The notes: generated from the sequence alone by a model not told the origin. DNA of 64,000 nucleotides from DASWJZ01 sp963739005 (GCA_963739005.1 CAVTYQ010000007.1:248001-312000); one strand, 5' to 3'; shown: positions 26,408-34,960, counted from the first letter of the stretch. Numbers and translations are program-made.

Positions 26408-27697
26408 CTAAGCCGCCGCTTTCAGTGCCTGGTCGAGGTCGGCGATGATGTCTTCGACGTTCTCAATCCCGACGGAGAGGCGGATCACGTCCGGCCCGGC
26501 GCCGGCGGCGATGCGGTCGGCTTCCGAAAGCTGGCTGTGTGTTGTCGACGAGGGATGGATGATGAGCGACCGCGTGTCGCCGATATTGGCGAGGTGCGAG
26601 AAGAGCTTCACGCCCTCCACGACCTTCACGCCGGCATCATAGCCGCCGCGCACGCCGAAGGTCAGCACGGCGCCGGCGCCCTTCGGCACGTAGCGCTTGG
26701 CGAGGTTGTGATAGCGGTCGCCGGGAAGCCCGGCGTAGCTGACCCAGGTCACCTCGCGATGGTTCTTCAGCCATTTCGCGACCGCGAGCGCGTTGTCGGA
26801 ATGGCGCTGCATCCGAAGCGGCAGCGTCTCGATGCCAGTGATGAAGAGGAAGGCGTTGAAGGGCGAGATCGCCGGCCCGAGGTCGCGCAGGCCGAGAACG
26901 CGGCAGGCGATCGCAAAGGCGAAATTGCCGAAGGTCTCGTGCAGCTTCACGCCGTGATATTCGGGGCGCGGCTCGGAGAGCAGCGGATAGCGTCCCTCCG
27001 CCGACCAGTTGAAACTGCCGCCGTCGACGATGACGCCGCCGATCGAATTGCCGTGACCGCCCATGAATTTCGTCAGCGAATGCACGACGATGTCGGCGCC
27101 GTGCTCGAAGGGGCGGCAGAGGTAGGGCGTCGCCAGCGTGTTGTCGACGATGAGCGGCACACCCGCTTTGTGGGCGATCTTGGCGATCGCCTCGATATCC
27201 GTGACGATGCCGCCGGGATTGGCGATCAACTCGATGAAGACCGCCTTGGTGCGCGGCGAGACGGCCGCCTCGAAGGTGGAGACGTCGTCGGTGTCGGCCC
27301 ACTTCACGTTCCAGCCGAAGCTCTTGAACGAGTAACCCATCTGGTTGATCGAGCCGCCGTAGAGCCTTTTCGCCGCGACGATCTCATCGCCGGGGCTGCA
27401 CAGCGTGTGGAAGGTGACAGCCTGCGCGGCGTGGCCGGAGGCGACGGCAAGCGCGGCGGTGCCGCCTTCGAGCGCGGCGACGCGCTCCTCGAGCACCGCC
27501 TGCGTCGGGTTCATGATGCGGGTGTAGATGTTGCCGAACTCTCTCAGCCCGAAGAGGTTCGCAGCGTGCTCCGCGCTGTTAAAGACGTAGGACGTGGTCT
27601 GGTAGATCGGCGTCGCGCGCGCGCCGGTCGCCGGGTCGGGCTTGGCGCCAGCGTGAATCGAGAGCGTGTTGAAACCGGGTTCGCGGTCATCGGCCAT
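26408..27697 (-). CDS. metY: O-acetylhomoserine aminocarboxypropyltransferase/sulfhydrylase
   Basis: PLP-dependent Cys/Met metabolism enzyme that makes homocysteine (or methionine) from O-acetylhomoserine and sulphide or methanethiol. The fold-type I features are the N-terminal substrate loop TPIYQTTSYVF, GFLREFGN-type NIYTRIMNPTQ, and the PLP lysine in HSLTKFMGGHGNSIGG. The start is ATG at 27695-27697 with GGGAGAGG upstream; 429 aa. Presence with metC elsewhere in this window suggests both direct sulfhydrylation and cystathionine handling. Confidence 0.93.
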   Translation of the reverse strand: MADDREPGFNTLSIHAGAKPDPATGARATPIYQTTSYVFNSAEHAANLFGLREFGNIYTRIMNPTQAVLEERVAALEGGTAALAVASGHAAQAVTFHTLCSPGDEIVAAKRLYGGSINQMGYSFKSFGWNVKWADTDDVSTFEAAVSPRTKAVFIELIANPGGIVTDIEAIAKIAHKAGVPLIVDNTLATPYLCRPFEHGADIVVHSLTKFMGGHGNSIGGVIVDGGSFNWSAEGRYPLLSEPRPEYHGVKLHETFGNFAFAIACRVLGLRDLGPAISPFNAFLFITGIETLPLRMQRHSDNALAVAKWLKNHREVTWVSYAGLPGDRYHNLAKRYVPKGAGAVLTFGVRGGYDAGVKVVEGVKLFSHLANIGDTRSLIIHPSSTTHSQLSEADRIAAGAGPDVIRLSVGIENVEDIIADLDQALKAAA

Positions 27698-27891
27698 TTG
27701 CGTTTCCTCTCCCTGAACTCGTGCGGCCATTTTGCCGGTTTGAATTCTCTTCGGTCAAACAAGATCATTCCGCCGTTAAGCGGGCTGAAGGCACCGCTTT
27801 CCGGCGGATATCCGGCTTGGAGACGGTCGCCAGGACGAAACCGATCTGCTCTGCGGGTGCTGGAGGGGGTGCAGCCGCGCGGTCTGCGCAA

Positions 27892-27923
27892 GAAAAATGC
27901 CGGGCGCGAAAGCCGCGCCCGGC
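27892..27923 (-). terminator. Rho-independent terminator after the cupredoxin gene
   Basis: On the minus strand the stem GCCGGGCGCG / CGCGCCCGGC (loop GCTTT) is followed by ATTTTTCTT. It begins 27 bases after the cupredoxin stop codon and separates it from metY. Confidence 0.85.
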
Positions 27924-27949
27924 CATTTCGTCATCGTATTCCGAACGCT

Positions 27950-28444
27950 CTATTTCGTGACTTCGAACTCGGTCCACATGCCGGCCGCATAGTGCCCCGG
28001 AACGTTACAGATCAGCAGGTACTTGCCGGGCTGGAGGTTGACGGTCAGCGATCCCGACTTGCCGGGATCGAGCTCGGAGACCTCGCCCTTGTCGCCGGCC
28101 TTGTCCTCGTCGACACGGCTCTCGTTGTCGATATAGGGCAGCGGCTTGGTCGGGTCGGCGAGATACATCACGATCATCTCGTGGATGGTGTCCTTCGACG
28201 AATTGGTGACGTTGAAGGTCACGTCGCCGGCCGGCACGCTTGCCGGATCGGTTTTGATGCCCATGGTGGCCTGCGACAGATCGAGGCCGGGCGCGGCATA
28301 GATCAAGCCCGTCGGCATCGTCACGTCGGCGCCTTTGTCCCAGAGCTCGACGCTCACGGTGCTGGCGGCCAACGCCGCGGTTGCCAGAAGTGCGAGGGCG
28401 AGCCCGGCTACCGGCGCCGTCACGTATTGGATGAAGGATCTCAT
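27950..28444 (-). CDS. Secreted cupredoxin (type 1 copper protein)
   Basis: Periplasmic blue-copper-like protein. It has a Sec signal peptide (about residues 1-26, ending TAALAAS) and a plastocyanin/azurin-like fold. Candidate copper ligands are His in TIHEMIVM and, near the C-terminus, Cys, His and Met in CNVPGHYAAGM. The spacing matches a type 1 site. It has 164 aa, ATG start with AAAGGACG upstream, and its own terminator, so it is probably a single-gene unit. The role may be electron transfer or copper handling; no partner is adjacent. Confidence 0.85.
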   Translation of the reverse strand: MRSFIQYVTAPVAGLALALLATAALAASTVSVELWDKGADVTMPTGLIYAAPGLDLSQATMGIKTDPASVPAGDVTFNVTNSSKDTIHEMIVMYLADPTKPLPYIDNESRVDEDKAGDKGEVSELDPGKSGSLTVNLQPGKYLLICNVPGHYAAGMWTEFEVTK

Positions 28445-28594
28445 GATAGCGTCCTTTCGTCGCCTGCCGCCTCGTGTCGCGAGGCCGTCCAGACAGGCAT
28501 CTGCGGACGAATAAGACCACGACCGGGAAACGCCGCGTTGATATGGCGCAAAGCCGCCGTCCGGCTGAAAGGAAGCGGCTGCGAGGCCGAGACC

Positions 28595-28927
28595 CTAGCG
28601 CTCCGCAGTCGGCAACAGGATGAGGGCCATGCCGACGGCGCCTATCGCGATTCCGGCGAGTTGCAGCGGCGCCGGCCGCTCATGGAAGAACACGTAGGCG
28701 ACCACGTTGATCAGAATGAGCTGCGCGATGGTGGCGATGGAGATGGCCACGCCGAGGCCGACCGCGCGCATGATCTGCACCATCAAGAGATTGCCGATCA
28801 CGTAGAGCACCATCGCGATGACGACGATGAAGAGCCGGCCATCGGCGGCATAGATGCGCGACACCGAGGCGGCGGCGAGAAATATCGCGATCGCGGTCGC
28901 CAGCACTGCGTAGCCGCTCGAGGTCAT
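28595..28927 (-). CDS. Small EamA/DMT-type membrane protein
   Basis: A 110-residue protein with four predicted transmembrane helices, the size of half an EamA transporter or an SMR pump. The C-terminal pair resembles EamA domains (YVFFHERPAPLQLAGIAIGAVGMALIL), including the charged E-R between helices. It would act as a dimer. The substrate is unknown. Its ATG overlaps the stop of the CoA-binding protein gene by four bases, so the two are co-translated. Confidence 0.75.
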   Translation of the reverse strand: MTSSGYAVLATAIAIFLAAASVSRIYAADGRLFIVVIAMVLYVIGNLLMVQIMRAVGLGVAISIATIAQLILINVVAYVFFHERPAPLQLAGIAIGAVGMALILLPTAER

Positions 28928-29463
28928 TGGCGCGGCTCCCCGGGCTTGGCTGAGATGCTCAGGCCTTGGGCGCCGCCGGAGAGTATCGGCCGCTTCGAAG
29001 AGATCACCCGGGAATTCACCCCCATCCAGCTGATCTCGCCCGATAGCCGCCCGTATTCGATCTTCGGACAGCGGTTCATCACGACCGTCAGGCCGGCCGC
29101 CTCCGCGGTGGCCTTGGCTTCCTCGTTCCGAACGCCGAGCTGCATCCAGATGACGCCCGGGCGGGGATCGAGCGCGAGCGCTTCGGCGACGACTCCGGGC
29201 ACGGCATCGGAGCCGCGGAAAATGTCCACCATATCGATGCGCTCCGGAATATCGCTGAGCTTCGCGTAGACCTTCAGGTTCAGAATTGTCTTGCCGCCGA
29301 GGCCGGGATTGACGGGATACACCCGGTAGCCCTTGTCCAGAAGGTAGCAGATGACGAAATAGCTCGGCCGAACGTCGTTCGGGCTCGCACCGACGACCGC
29401 GATCGACCTAACGCCGTCGAGGATCGCGCGTATCTCGTCGTCGGAATAGCGTTCGCGGTCCAT
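28924..29463 (-). CDS. CoA-binding domain protein (YccU family)
   Basis: Rossmann-fold protein of the CoA-binding/succinyl-CoA-ligase-like family. Typical segments are the Rossmann loop SIAVVGASPNDVRPSY, YRVYPVNPG, DIPERIDMVDIFR, PGVIWMQLGV, and VMNRCPKIEYGRL, the last being very characteristic. The length is 179 aa with a less conserved tail from about residue 150. Function is not established for the family. It is followed by the small EamA gene with a four-base overlap. Confidence 0.87.
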   Translation of the reverse strand: MDRERYSDDEIRAILDGVRSIAVVGASPNDVRPSYFVICYLLDKGYRVYPVNPGLGGKTILNLKVYAKLSDIPERIDMVDIFRGSDAVPGVVAEALALDPRPGVIWMQLGVRNEEAKATAEAAGLTVVMNRCPKIEYGRLSGEISWMGVNSRVISSKRPILSGGAQGLSISAKPGEPRQ

Positions 29464-29594
29464 CGCGGTCCGGCCAGGCCTTGCGCTTCTCAGCCGGCAG
29501 CTCTTAGCCGCAAATCGCGCTCGGCGCCATCAGCCGCGCGGATCTGCCCGGCCGCCAGGCTCCCCGGCGCGGCTCCAGTCCGCTCGAAGGCGGA

Positions 29595-30542
29595 TCAGGT
29601 GGCGACGGCCTTTCCTATCGAGAAGAACTTCCGTTCGTCTTCGAGCCAAGCTTCCATCTGCTCATCGGACGGCGGCAGCGGCTCTGAAGGGGGGATTGGA
29701 AAGAAAACGCTCGAGCCGAACCTTTCGTGCTCGTAAAGCGCCTCGGTAGAATGGAGGCCGACCTTGCCGATGTATCGAGCGTGGCAGGGAAACGTCGTCA
29801 GCCGAATCTTGCCGAGTTCCAGTGCCGCGATGCAGCGGGAGGCATCCTGGCTTGTCACCGCTTCTCCCCAACCGCGCTCCAGGTAGAATTGCTTGATCCG
29901 TTCTCCGTCGCGCTCGGTGTAATCTCCGCCTTCGAGAAGCCGAAGATAGCGTTCGCGGAACGGCCGCTCTGCCAGCCAGGCCTGCCGGGTCATCGCGAAT
30001 CCCCAACAGTGGTGCATTGGGATCAGATCCCGCGCTTTTGCTTTCTGCTCGTCAGCAGTCGCCCACAAGTTTCCATAAGCCGACACGCAGCTGACGCGCG
30101 GCTCCCTCTGCGCGAGTTCAAGCAGCATCTGTAGTACGGTCAGATAGCTGGGAGCGAGGACGAGGTCATCCTCCAGGAACAGCGCGCAGGGCTCGAGCCA
30201 CCGGCCGAAGATCTGCTGCTCGGCGCGTTCGTAGTTCTCGGCCACGCCGACGTTGCGCTCCGATTCTGCGACCGTCCCCCATGGGATGATCTCGCGAAAG
30301 AGGCCAACGCAGACCGCGATGTGGGCGGGGCTCGTTTTTTGCTTCCGGCTGTAGGCGTTCCACGCCCCGTCCTGGAACAGGATGATCCTGTCGTCTTCGT
30401 CGACCTGGGGGCGCAGGCTGAGCAGGACCTGGCGGAGATAATGCGGCCGGTTGAAGGAGAGGATCGCAATGGGAAAGCGCCTGCGGGGAGGCCGCCTTGG
30501 CGAGGAACGTCGTCGTCCTATTGCCCGGACGATTGATCGCAT
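29595..30542 (-). CDS. Glycosyltransferase (GT-A fold, GNT-I-like)
   Basis: Predicted nucleotide-sugar glycosyltransferase. After a very basic N-terminus (residues 1-23), the GT-A fold begins with FPIAILSFNRPHYLRQVLLSL; the metal-binding acidic motif is LFLEDDLVLAPSYL, preceded by VAENYERAEQQ. These match the family of single-domain GTs related to N-acetylglucosaminyltransferase I. The start is ATG at 30540-30542, 31 bases after the enoyl-CoA hydratase stop, giving 315 aa; an upstream in-frame start would overlap that gene. There is no glycan gene cluster nearby, so the acceptor is unknown. Confidence 0.75.
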   Translation of the reverse strand: MRSIVRAIGRRRSSPRRPPRRRFPIAILSFNRPHYLRQVLLSLRPQVDEDDRIILFQDGAWNAYSRKQKTSPAHIAVCVGLFREIIPWGTVAESERNVGVAENYERAEQQIFGRWLEPCALFLEDDLVLAPSYLTVLQMLLELAQREPRVSCVSAYGNLWATADEQKAKARDLIPMHHCWGFAMTRQAWLAERPFRERYLRLLEGGDYTERDGERIKQFYLERGWGEAVTSQDASRCIAALELGKIRLTTFPCHARYIGKVGLHSTEALYEHERFGSSVFFPIPPSEPLPPSDEQMEAWLEDERKFFSIGKAVAT

Positions 30543-30573
30543 TCTTCTCAAGACTCCCCGCTGGCTCGGGCAG

Positions 30574-31395
30574 TTATGTCGGCCACCGCGCCGGCCGCTT
30601 CTCAAAGAAGGCGCCGATCCCCTCCTCCGCCTCTTCCATCAGCATGTTGTCGACGATGGTTGCGGTGGCAAAGCGATAAGCGTCTGCTATCGGCATCGCG
30701 AGCTGCGCGGTGAAGGCCTTCTTGCCGAGCGCGAGCACGCCCGGCGGGCGCGCGAGCAGACGATTGACGACCATATCGGTCTCGGCGCGCAACTCGGCCG
30801 CCGGCACGACGCGGCTGACAAGTCCTGCCTCGCGCGCGCGCTCGGCGGAGATCATCTCGCTCGTCATCAGCATGTCGAGAGCGGTCTTCGGGCTGACGTT
30901 CCGCGACAAGGCTACCATCGGAGTGGAGCAAAAGAGGCCGAGATCGATGCCGTTCACGCCGAAGCGCGCGCTGTCGGCGGCGACGACAATGTCGCAGCTC
31001 GCGACGAGTTGGCAGCCGCCTGCGGTCGCCAACCCAGCCACCTCCGCGACAACCGGCTTTGGCAGCGCCAGGATCGATTGCATGAAGACCGCACAGCGGC
31101 CGAACACGTGTTCGAAATAGGCGCGGCCGCCATCCGCGTCGGACCGCCGCGCCGTCATCTCCTTCAGATCGTGACCGCCGGAGAAGAGCTTCCCCTCCGC
31201 GGCGATGACGACGACGCGGATGGCCTTATCGCCCGCCGCGGCATCGAGCGCCGATTGCAAGGCGGCAAGCACCGCCTCCGACAGCGCGTTTGCGGGCGGA
31301 TTGACGAGCGTCAGGCGCAACACCCCCGAGCGCGGCCGCTCTTCGCGCAGCACCATTGCGGGTCTCAGATCAACACTTGCGGCCGGGCGGTTCAT
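30574..31395 (-). CDS. Enoyl-CoA hydratase/isomerase family protein (ECHDC3-like)
   Basis: Crotonase-fold protein. The oxyanion-hole segments are FSGGHDLKEM and VAEVAGLATAGGCQLVASCDI. The usual second catalytic Glu of hydratases is not in its standard place (GIDLGLFCSTPMVALSRNV), which fits the ECHDC3-like subgroup, so hydratase activity should not be assumed. The length is 273 aa. The gene is divergent from the thioesterase gene with only 67 bases between the starts. Confidence 0.85.
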   Translation of the reverse strand: MNRPAASVDLRPAMVLREERPRSGVLRLTLVNPPANALSEAVLAALQSALDAAAGDKAIRVVVIAAEGKLFSGGHDLKEMTARRSDADGGRAYFEHVFGRCAVFMQSILALPKPVVAEVAGLATAGGCQLVASCDIVVAADSARFGVNGIDLGLFCSTPMVALSRNVSPKTALDMLMTSEMISAERAREAGLVSRVVPAAELRAETDMVVNRLLARPPGVLALGKKAFTAQLAMPIADAYRFATATIVDNMLMEEAEEGIGAFFEKRPARWPT

Positions 31396-31462
31396 TGGTC
31401 ACTTTCCAGCGATCACCTCGCAAATGCAGTCTAGTTCCGCCCCCTCCCACAAGCCAGAGTCC

Positions 31463-31921
31463 ATGACTTTCCAGCCGATCATGACCGCCGAGGCGATCGC
31501 CGCCTTCTGGGACGAGCATTTTCCGCAGATCCAGACGGCACGGGATCTGACGCTCGTGTCGGTCGGGCCGGGCGAGGCGGTGCTCCAACTCGTTCCCAGC
31601 AAGAAGCACCTCCGCCCCGGCGGGACGGTATCCGGGCCAACGCTCGTGACGCTCGCCGATGTCGCGGCCTATGCGGCGCTCCTCGCGCATGTCGGGCCTG
31701 AGCCGATGATCGTCACCGCCAACCTCAACATCAATTTCCTGCGCCGCTCGCCGCTCGCGCCGCTTCTCGCGACCTGCCGCATCCTGAAGCTCGGCAAGCG
31801 GCTCGGCGTGGTCGAGATCGCGATCCGGCCGGAGGCGGGTGGCGAACTCATTGCGCAGGCGACCGGGACCTATGCGATCCCATCGAAGCGGTATAATGAT
31901 ACCTCTTCTGTAAGTGACTGA
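31463..31921 (+). CDS. PaaI-family hotdog thioesterase
   Basis: Predicted acyl-CoA thioesterase with a hotdog fold. The family pattern appears as HLRPGGTVSGPTLVTLADVAAYAALLA (the conserved helix with the catalytic-type acidic residue) and NLNINFLRRSP. The length is 152 aa from ATG at 31463; an in-frame ATG at 31424 is possible. It is divergent from the crotonase-fold gene, and both act on acyl-CoA substrates. Confidence 0.82.
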   Translation: MTFQPIMTAEAIAAFWDEHFPQIQTARDLTLVSVGPGEAVLQLVPSKKHLRPGGTVSGPTLVTLADVAAYAALLAHVGPEPMIVTANLNINFLRRSPLAPLLATCRILKLGKRLGVVEIAIRPEAGGELIAQATGTYAIPSKRYNDTSSVSD

Positions 31922-31960
31922 CTTTAATCCGGCTTTTCACGCATGACGCGTCGCTTTCTC

Positions 31961-31988
31961 TTGACATGCGGGGCGCCCGACTTTAACT
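31961..31988 (+). promoter_or_regulatory. Sigma-70-type promoter for rplM-rpsI
   Basis: A consensus -35 box TTGACA (31961-31966) is followed after about 15-16 bases by TTTAACT as the -10 element. It lies about 70 bases before the rplM start codon, leaving a leader of roughly 60 bases. It is the only near-consensus -35 in this gap. Confidence 0.6.
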
Positions 31989-32057
31989 CCGCGCGGCATG
32001 CGGGCGGCACGTCCGTCCGGCCGCCTCCCAGACGGAGGCTCCCCCGAGAGGATCATG

Positions 32058-32522
32058 ATGAAGACCTATTCCGCAAAGCCGGCGGAGGTGGAGAAGAAGT
32101 GGGTGCTGATCGACGCGGAGAACCTCGTCGTCGGGCGGCTCGCCACGATCGTCGCCATGCGCCTGCGCGGCAAGCACAAGCCGACCTTCACCCCGCATGT
32201 CGACATGGGCGACAACGTCGTCGTCATCAACGCCGAGAAGGTGGTGCTGACCGGCCGCAAGCTCGACCAGAAGAAGTACCACTGGCATACCGGCTATCCG
32301 GGCGGCATCAAGGACCGCACAGCGCGCAAGGTGATCGAGGGCAAATTCCCCGAGCGCATCGTGGAAAAGGCCGTGGAACGCATGCTGCCGCGTGGGCCGC
32401 TCGGCCGCCAGCAGTTGAAGAATCTCCGGGTCTATGCCGGCACCGAGCATCCGCACGCCGCGCAGCAGCCGGAGCCGCTCGACATCGCCGCCCTCTCCTC
32501 CAAGAACACACGGATTTCCTGA
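32058..32522 (+). CDS. rplM: 50S ribosomal protein L13
   Basis: Large-subunit ribosomal protein. The product begins MKTYSAKPAEVEKKWVLIDA, typical of alphaproteobacterial L13, and contains the family signature around MLPRGPLGRQQLKNLRVYAG. The length is 154 aa. Two ATGs adjoin (32055, 32058); I chose the second because GAGAGG lies six bases upstream. rpsI begins one base after its stop, the universal L13-S9 order. Confidence 0.97.
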   Translation: MKTYSAKPAEVEKKWVLIDAENLVVGRLATIVAMRLRGKHKPTFTPHVDMGDNVVVINAEKVVLTGRKLDQKKYHWHTGYPGGIKDRTARKVIEGKFPERIVEKAVERMLPRGPLGRQQLKNLRVYAGTEHPHAAQQPEPLDIAALSSKNTRIS

Positions 32523-32523
32523 C

Positions 32524-32997
32524 ATGGCGCAGACACTCGAAGATCTCGGCGCGCTGAAGGGCGACGAGCCCGTGGAGCTGGCGCCGGTCCACGTGCAGAA
32601 GCTCGACAGCCTCGGCCGCGCCTACGCGACCGGCAAGCGCAAGGACGCGGTCGCCCGCGTCTGGGTGAAGCCCGGCTCCGGCCGCATCACCGTGAACGAG
32701 AAAGAATATACGGAGTATTTCGGCCGCCCCGTGCTGCAGATGATCGTGCGCCAGCCGATCCTGCTGACCGACCGCAACGGCCAGTTCGACATCATGGCGA
32801 CGGTATCGGGCGGCGGGCTTTCGGGCCAGGCCGGCGCGCTCCGTCACGGCATTTCGAAGGCGCTCACCTACTACGAGCCGGAGCTCCGCACGGTCCTGAA
32901 GCGCAACGGCTTCCTCACCCGCGACTCGCGCGTGGTGGAGCGCAAGAAGTACGGCAAGCGCAAGGCGCGCCGGAGCTTCCAGTTCTCCAAGCGCTAA
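32524..32997 (+). CDS. rpsI: 30S ribosomal protein S9
   Basis: Small-subunit ribosomal protein whose C-terminal tail reaches the P-site tRNA. It shows AYATGKRKDAVARVWVKPG, GGGLSGQAGALRHGISKAL and the basic tail KKYGKRKARRSFQFSKR. The 157-residue length includes the acidic N-terminal extension (about 30 residues) common in alphaproteobacteria. It is co-transcribed with rplM and followed by a terminator. Confidence 0.97.
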   Translation: MAQTLEDLGALKGDEPVELAPVHVQKLDSLGRAYATGKRKDAVARVWVKPGSGRITVNEKEYTEYFGRPVLQMIVRQPILLTDRNGQFDIMATVSGGGLSGQAGALRHGISKALTYYEPELRTVLKRNGFLTRDSRVVERKKYGKRKARRSFQFSKR

Positions 32998-33007
32998 GAA
33001 CAAGCGG

Positions 33008-33032
33008 AAGGCTGGCCATGGCCCGCCTTTTT
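33008..33032 (+). terminator. Rho-independent terminator after rpsI
   Basis: AAGGCTGGCC-AT-GGCCCGCCTTTTT forms a stem with one mismatch, a very short loop and a T-run. It starts 11 bases after the rpsI stop codon and closes the rplM-rpsI operon. Confidence 0.75.
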
Positions 33033-33049
33033 CTTATGGGGCGGCGGCC

Positions 33050-33277
33050 GTGGACGAGGACGCAAAGCGGAAGCTTCGGGCGAAGCGCCTAAACGAGCAT
33101 GTCAAGCTGCTTGCAACGACAATGAATGCGATCGGGTTGATCGTTTTCGGTGGCGGAGTTCTTCAACCGCTTATTGCCCAGTCGTCGAGCCCTGGAGTGA
33201 GTTGGTCTTGGGTTCTGATCAGTGTTACACTACATCTTGTTGCGCAGGCGCTTATCCGCCTGATGGGACCAGAGTAG
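33050..33277 (+). CDS. Small two-TM hypothetical protein (75 aa)
   Basis: Not recognised. The product starts with GTG, has a strongly basic N-terminus (DEDAKRKLRAKRLNEH), then two hydrophobic segments (about residues 22-43 and 52-70, TTMNAIGLIVFGGGVLQPLI and SWVLISVTLHLVAQALI), consistent with a small inner-membrane hairpin protein. The base composition of this gene is less GC-rich than its neighbours. It is followed two bases later by another small membrane gene, so the two are probably co-transcribed. It lies just beyond the rpsI terminator. Confidence 0.6.
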   Translation: MDEDAKRKLRAKRLNEHVKLLATTMNAIGLIVFGGGVLQPLIAQSSSPGVSWSWVLISVTLHLVAQALIRLMGPE

Positions 33278-33279
33278 TG

Positions 33280-33420
33280 ATGATGAATGCGCTTCCTCTG
33301 TGGCCTCCCCTAGCGGCCCTGGCGTTTGGGCTTATCGGCTACGTGATCCTTTGGTACATGAGACGCCGCCTCGACCGCGAGGAGGAAGAGGCGCGGCAGA
33401 GGCAGCATCCCGCCGAATAG
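33280..33420 (+). CDS. Small single-TM hypothetical protein (46 aa)
   Basis: Not recognised. It begins with two adjacent ATGs (MMNALPLWPPL), has one transmembrane helix (about residues 10-27, ALAFGLIGYVILWYM) and a highly charged tail (RRRLDREEEEARQRQ) that should be cytoplasmic. The spacing of two bases from the preceding gene suggests a joint operon. The two proteins may form a small membrane complex; this is inference. Confidence 0.55.
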   Translation: MMNALPLWPPLAALAFGLIGYVILWYMRRRLDREEEEARQRQHPAE

Positions 33421-33440
33421 TTCCTTGCCGAACGTAGAGG

Positions 33441-33482
33441 TGCGAGGCGATTCGTCACTTCGCGAGGCAAGAATCTCGCACC
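33441..33482. other. Imperfect stem-loop after the small membrane genes
   Basis: GTGCGA-ggc-GATTC pairs with GAATC-TCGCAC across a 17-base loop, giving an 11-base-pair stem with a bulge. A second hairpin AGCCGC/GCGGCT at 33498-33517, followed by CTTTCCATTTTT, lies just after and could end transcription. Together they close the two-gene unit. Confidence 0.45.
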
Positions 33483-33652
33483 GCACAATTAGAGAGAAGC
33501 CGCTACGTCAGGCGGCTCTTTCCATTTTTAGTGCGGCGCACAACATTTCGTTCATGCTCTGCCGCAGTTGCGGATGGCGGCCTTAGGCCGGTCATATTCA
33601 CGCCATGCACGCGTGGGATAAGATCGGTCAATGATATCCATGGGAGGCCGTC

Positions 33653-33892
33653 ATGGATCAGCGGTTCCAAGCATTCATCGAGGCGGCGGTCCAGCAAGCA
33701 AAGGCCGCGCAGGCCCTGCTCTGGGCCGACGAAATCGCCGAGCGTATTGCGTCTTCCACGCCGTTGTCGGTCCGTGCGGCCGACATCGCGGAGCAGATCG
33801 CCCGCGAGGCGGCGCGATTGGGCGTGGCCGTCACCGTCGCGCAGAGCCAACGTGCGGCGAAGCGCGATCGCTGCGGACGCGTCGCGGCGTAG
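33653..33892 (+). CDS. Small hypothetical helical protein (79 aa)
   Basis: Not recognised. It has a good ribosome-binding site (GGGAGG, five bases before the ATG) and a strong terminator after it. The product (MDQRFQAFIEAAVQQAKAAQ...) is Ala-rich and amphipathic helical for its first 65 residues, then has a basic end (RAAKRDRCGRVAA). It has no membrane segment or signal. It appears to be a monocistronic gene between the small membrane genes and the agmatinase-type gene. Confidence 0.6.
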   Translation: MDQRFQAFIEAAVQQAKAAQALLWADEIAERIASSTPLSVRAADIAEQIAREAARLGVAVTVAQSQRAAKRDRCGRVAA

Positions 33893-33922
33893 CGCATAGC
33901 AGCCGAAAACAGGCGACAGACG

Positions 33923-33953
33923 ACGCGGCCGCGGAAGCGCGGCCGCGTTTTTT
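33923..33953 (+). terminator. Strong rho-independent terminator
   Basis: ACGCGGCCGC-GGAAGC-GCGGCCGCGT is a perfect ten-base-pair stem followed by a run of T (33948-33953). It lies 31 bases after the 79-aa gene and isolates it from the downstream agmatinase-type gene. Confidence 0.9.
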
Positions 33954-33993
33954 CTTTCCTCGATCAAGCGTTCCGAATAACCAGGACTCCGCC

Positions 33994-34959
33994 ATGGCCG
34001 GAGTCGCTGGAAAGCCGCCGATCGATCACGCCTTCCGCTCCGCGACGCTGAAAGGCGGCGCGGAAGACCCGACGTATGCCGGCGCGCTTTCCTTCATGCG
34101 CCGGCGCTACAGCCGCGACCTGACCGGCGTCGACCTCGCCATCCTCGGCGTGCCGCTCGACGTCGCCGTCACCAACCGGCCGGGGGCGCGGTTCGGCCCG
34201 CAGGCGATCCGCCGTGCTTCCGCGATCCTCGACGGCGATCCGCAATACCCCTTCGGCTTCGACATTTTCGAAGACATCGCGGCGGTCGACTACGGCGACG
34301 CCGCGCTCGACCTCCACAATCCGCTCACCATTCCGCGGACGATCGAAGCGGAAGCGCGCGGCGTCCTCGACGCCGACGTGCATCTCTTCTCGCTCGGCGG
34401 CGATCACTACATCACCTGGCCGCTCCTGAAGGCCCATGCCGCAAAATACGGCCCCTTGGCGCTTATCCAGTTCGACGCGCACCAGGACACGTGGCGAGAC
34501 GACGGGGAGAAGCTGTCGCACGGCACCTTCGTCGGGCGCGCGGTGCGCGAGGGGATCGTGAACGCCGACCGTTCGATCCAGATCGGCATCCGCACGCAGG
34601 CGCCCGAAGATTGCGGCATCATGGTTCTCTCCGCGCACGACGTGCACCGGCTGGCGCCGGACGGCATCGCGATGCGCATCCGCGAGCAGGTCGGCGACGT
34701 CGCCGCCTATCTCAGCTTCGACATCGACTGCCTCGACCCGGCGTTCGCACCGGGAACGGGAACGCCGGTCGCGGGCGGACTTTCCTCGGCGCAGGCGCTG
34801 ATGGCGCTTTCAGGCTTGAGCGACGTGAACTTCGTCGGCGGCGACGTGGTGGAGGTGTCGCCGCCTTACGACCACGCCGACATCACGGCGATCGCCGCGT
34901 CGACGGTAGCGATGCACTACATCGGTCTGCTCGCGGCGCGACGGCGGCGCGCCGCCTAG
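33994..34959 (+). CDS. speB: Agmatinase / arginase family ureohydrolase
   Basis: Binuclear manganese ureohydrolase; agmatinase converts agmatine to putrescine and urea. The metal ligands sit in LFSLGGDHYITW, IQFDAHQDTW and SFDIDCLDPAFAPGTGTP, all family motifs, with FVGGDVVEVSPPYDH at the end. The N-terminal PGARFGPQAIR is also conserved. The length is 321 aa. The exact substrate (agmatine or another guanidino compound) is not certain from sequence. Its stop codon is one base from the stop of the opposed znuA. Confidence 0.87.
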   Translation: MAGVAGKPPIDHAFRSATLKGGAEDPTYAGALSFMRRRYSRDLTGVDLAILGVPLDVAVTNRPGARFGPQAIRRASAILDGDPQYPFGFDIFEDIAAVDYGDAALDLHNPLTIPRTIEAEARGVLDADVHLFSLGGDHYITWPLLKAHAAKYGPLALIQFDAHQDTWRDDGEKLSHGTFVGRAVREGIVNADRSIQIGIRTQAPEDCGIMVLSAHDVHRLAPDGIAMRIREQVGDVAAYLSFDIDCLDPAFAPGTGTPVAGGLSSAQALMALSGLSDVNFVGGDVVEVSPPYDHADITAIAASTVAMHYIGLLAARRRRAA

Positions 34960-34960
34960 G

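Noticed and set aside
26381..29269. Long plus-strand frame opposite metY and the cupredoxin gene
   Set aside because: It is an antisense shadow of known proteins, crossing the cupredoxin terminator; no motif.
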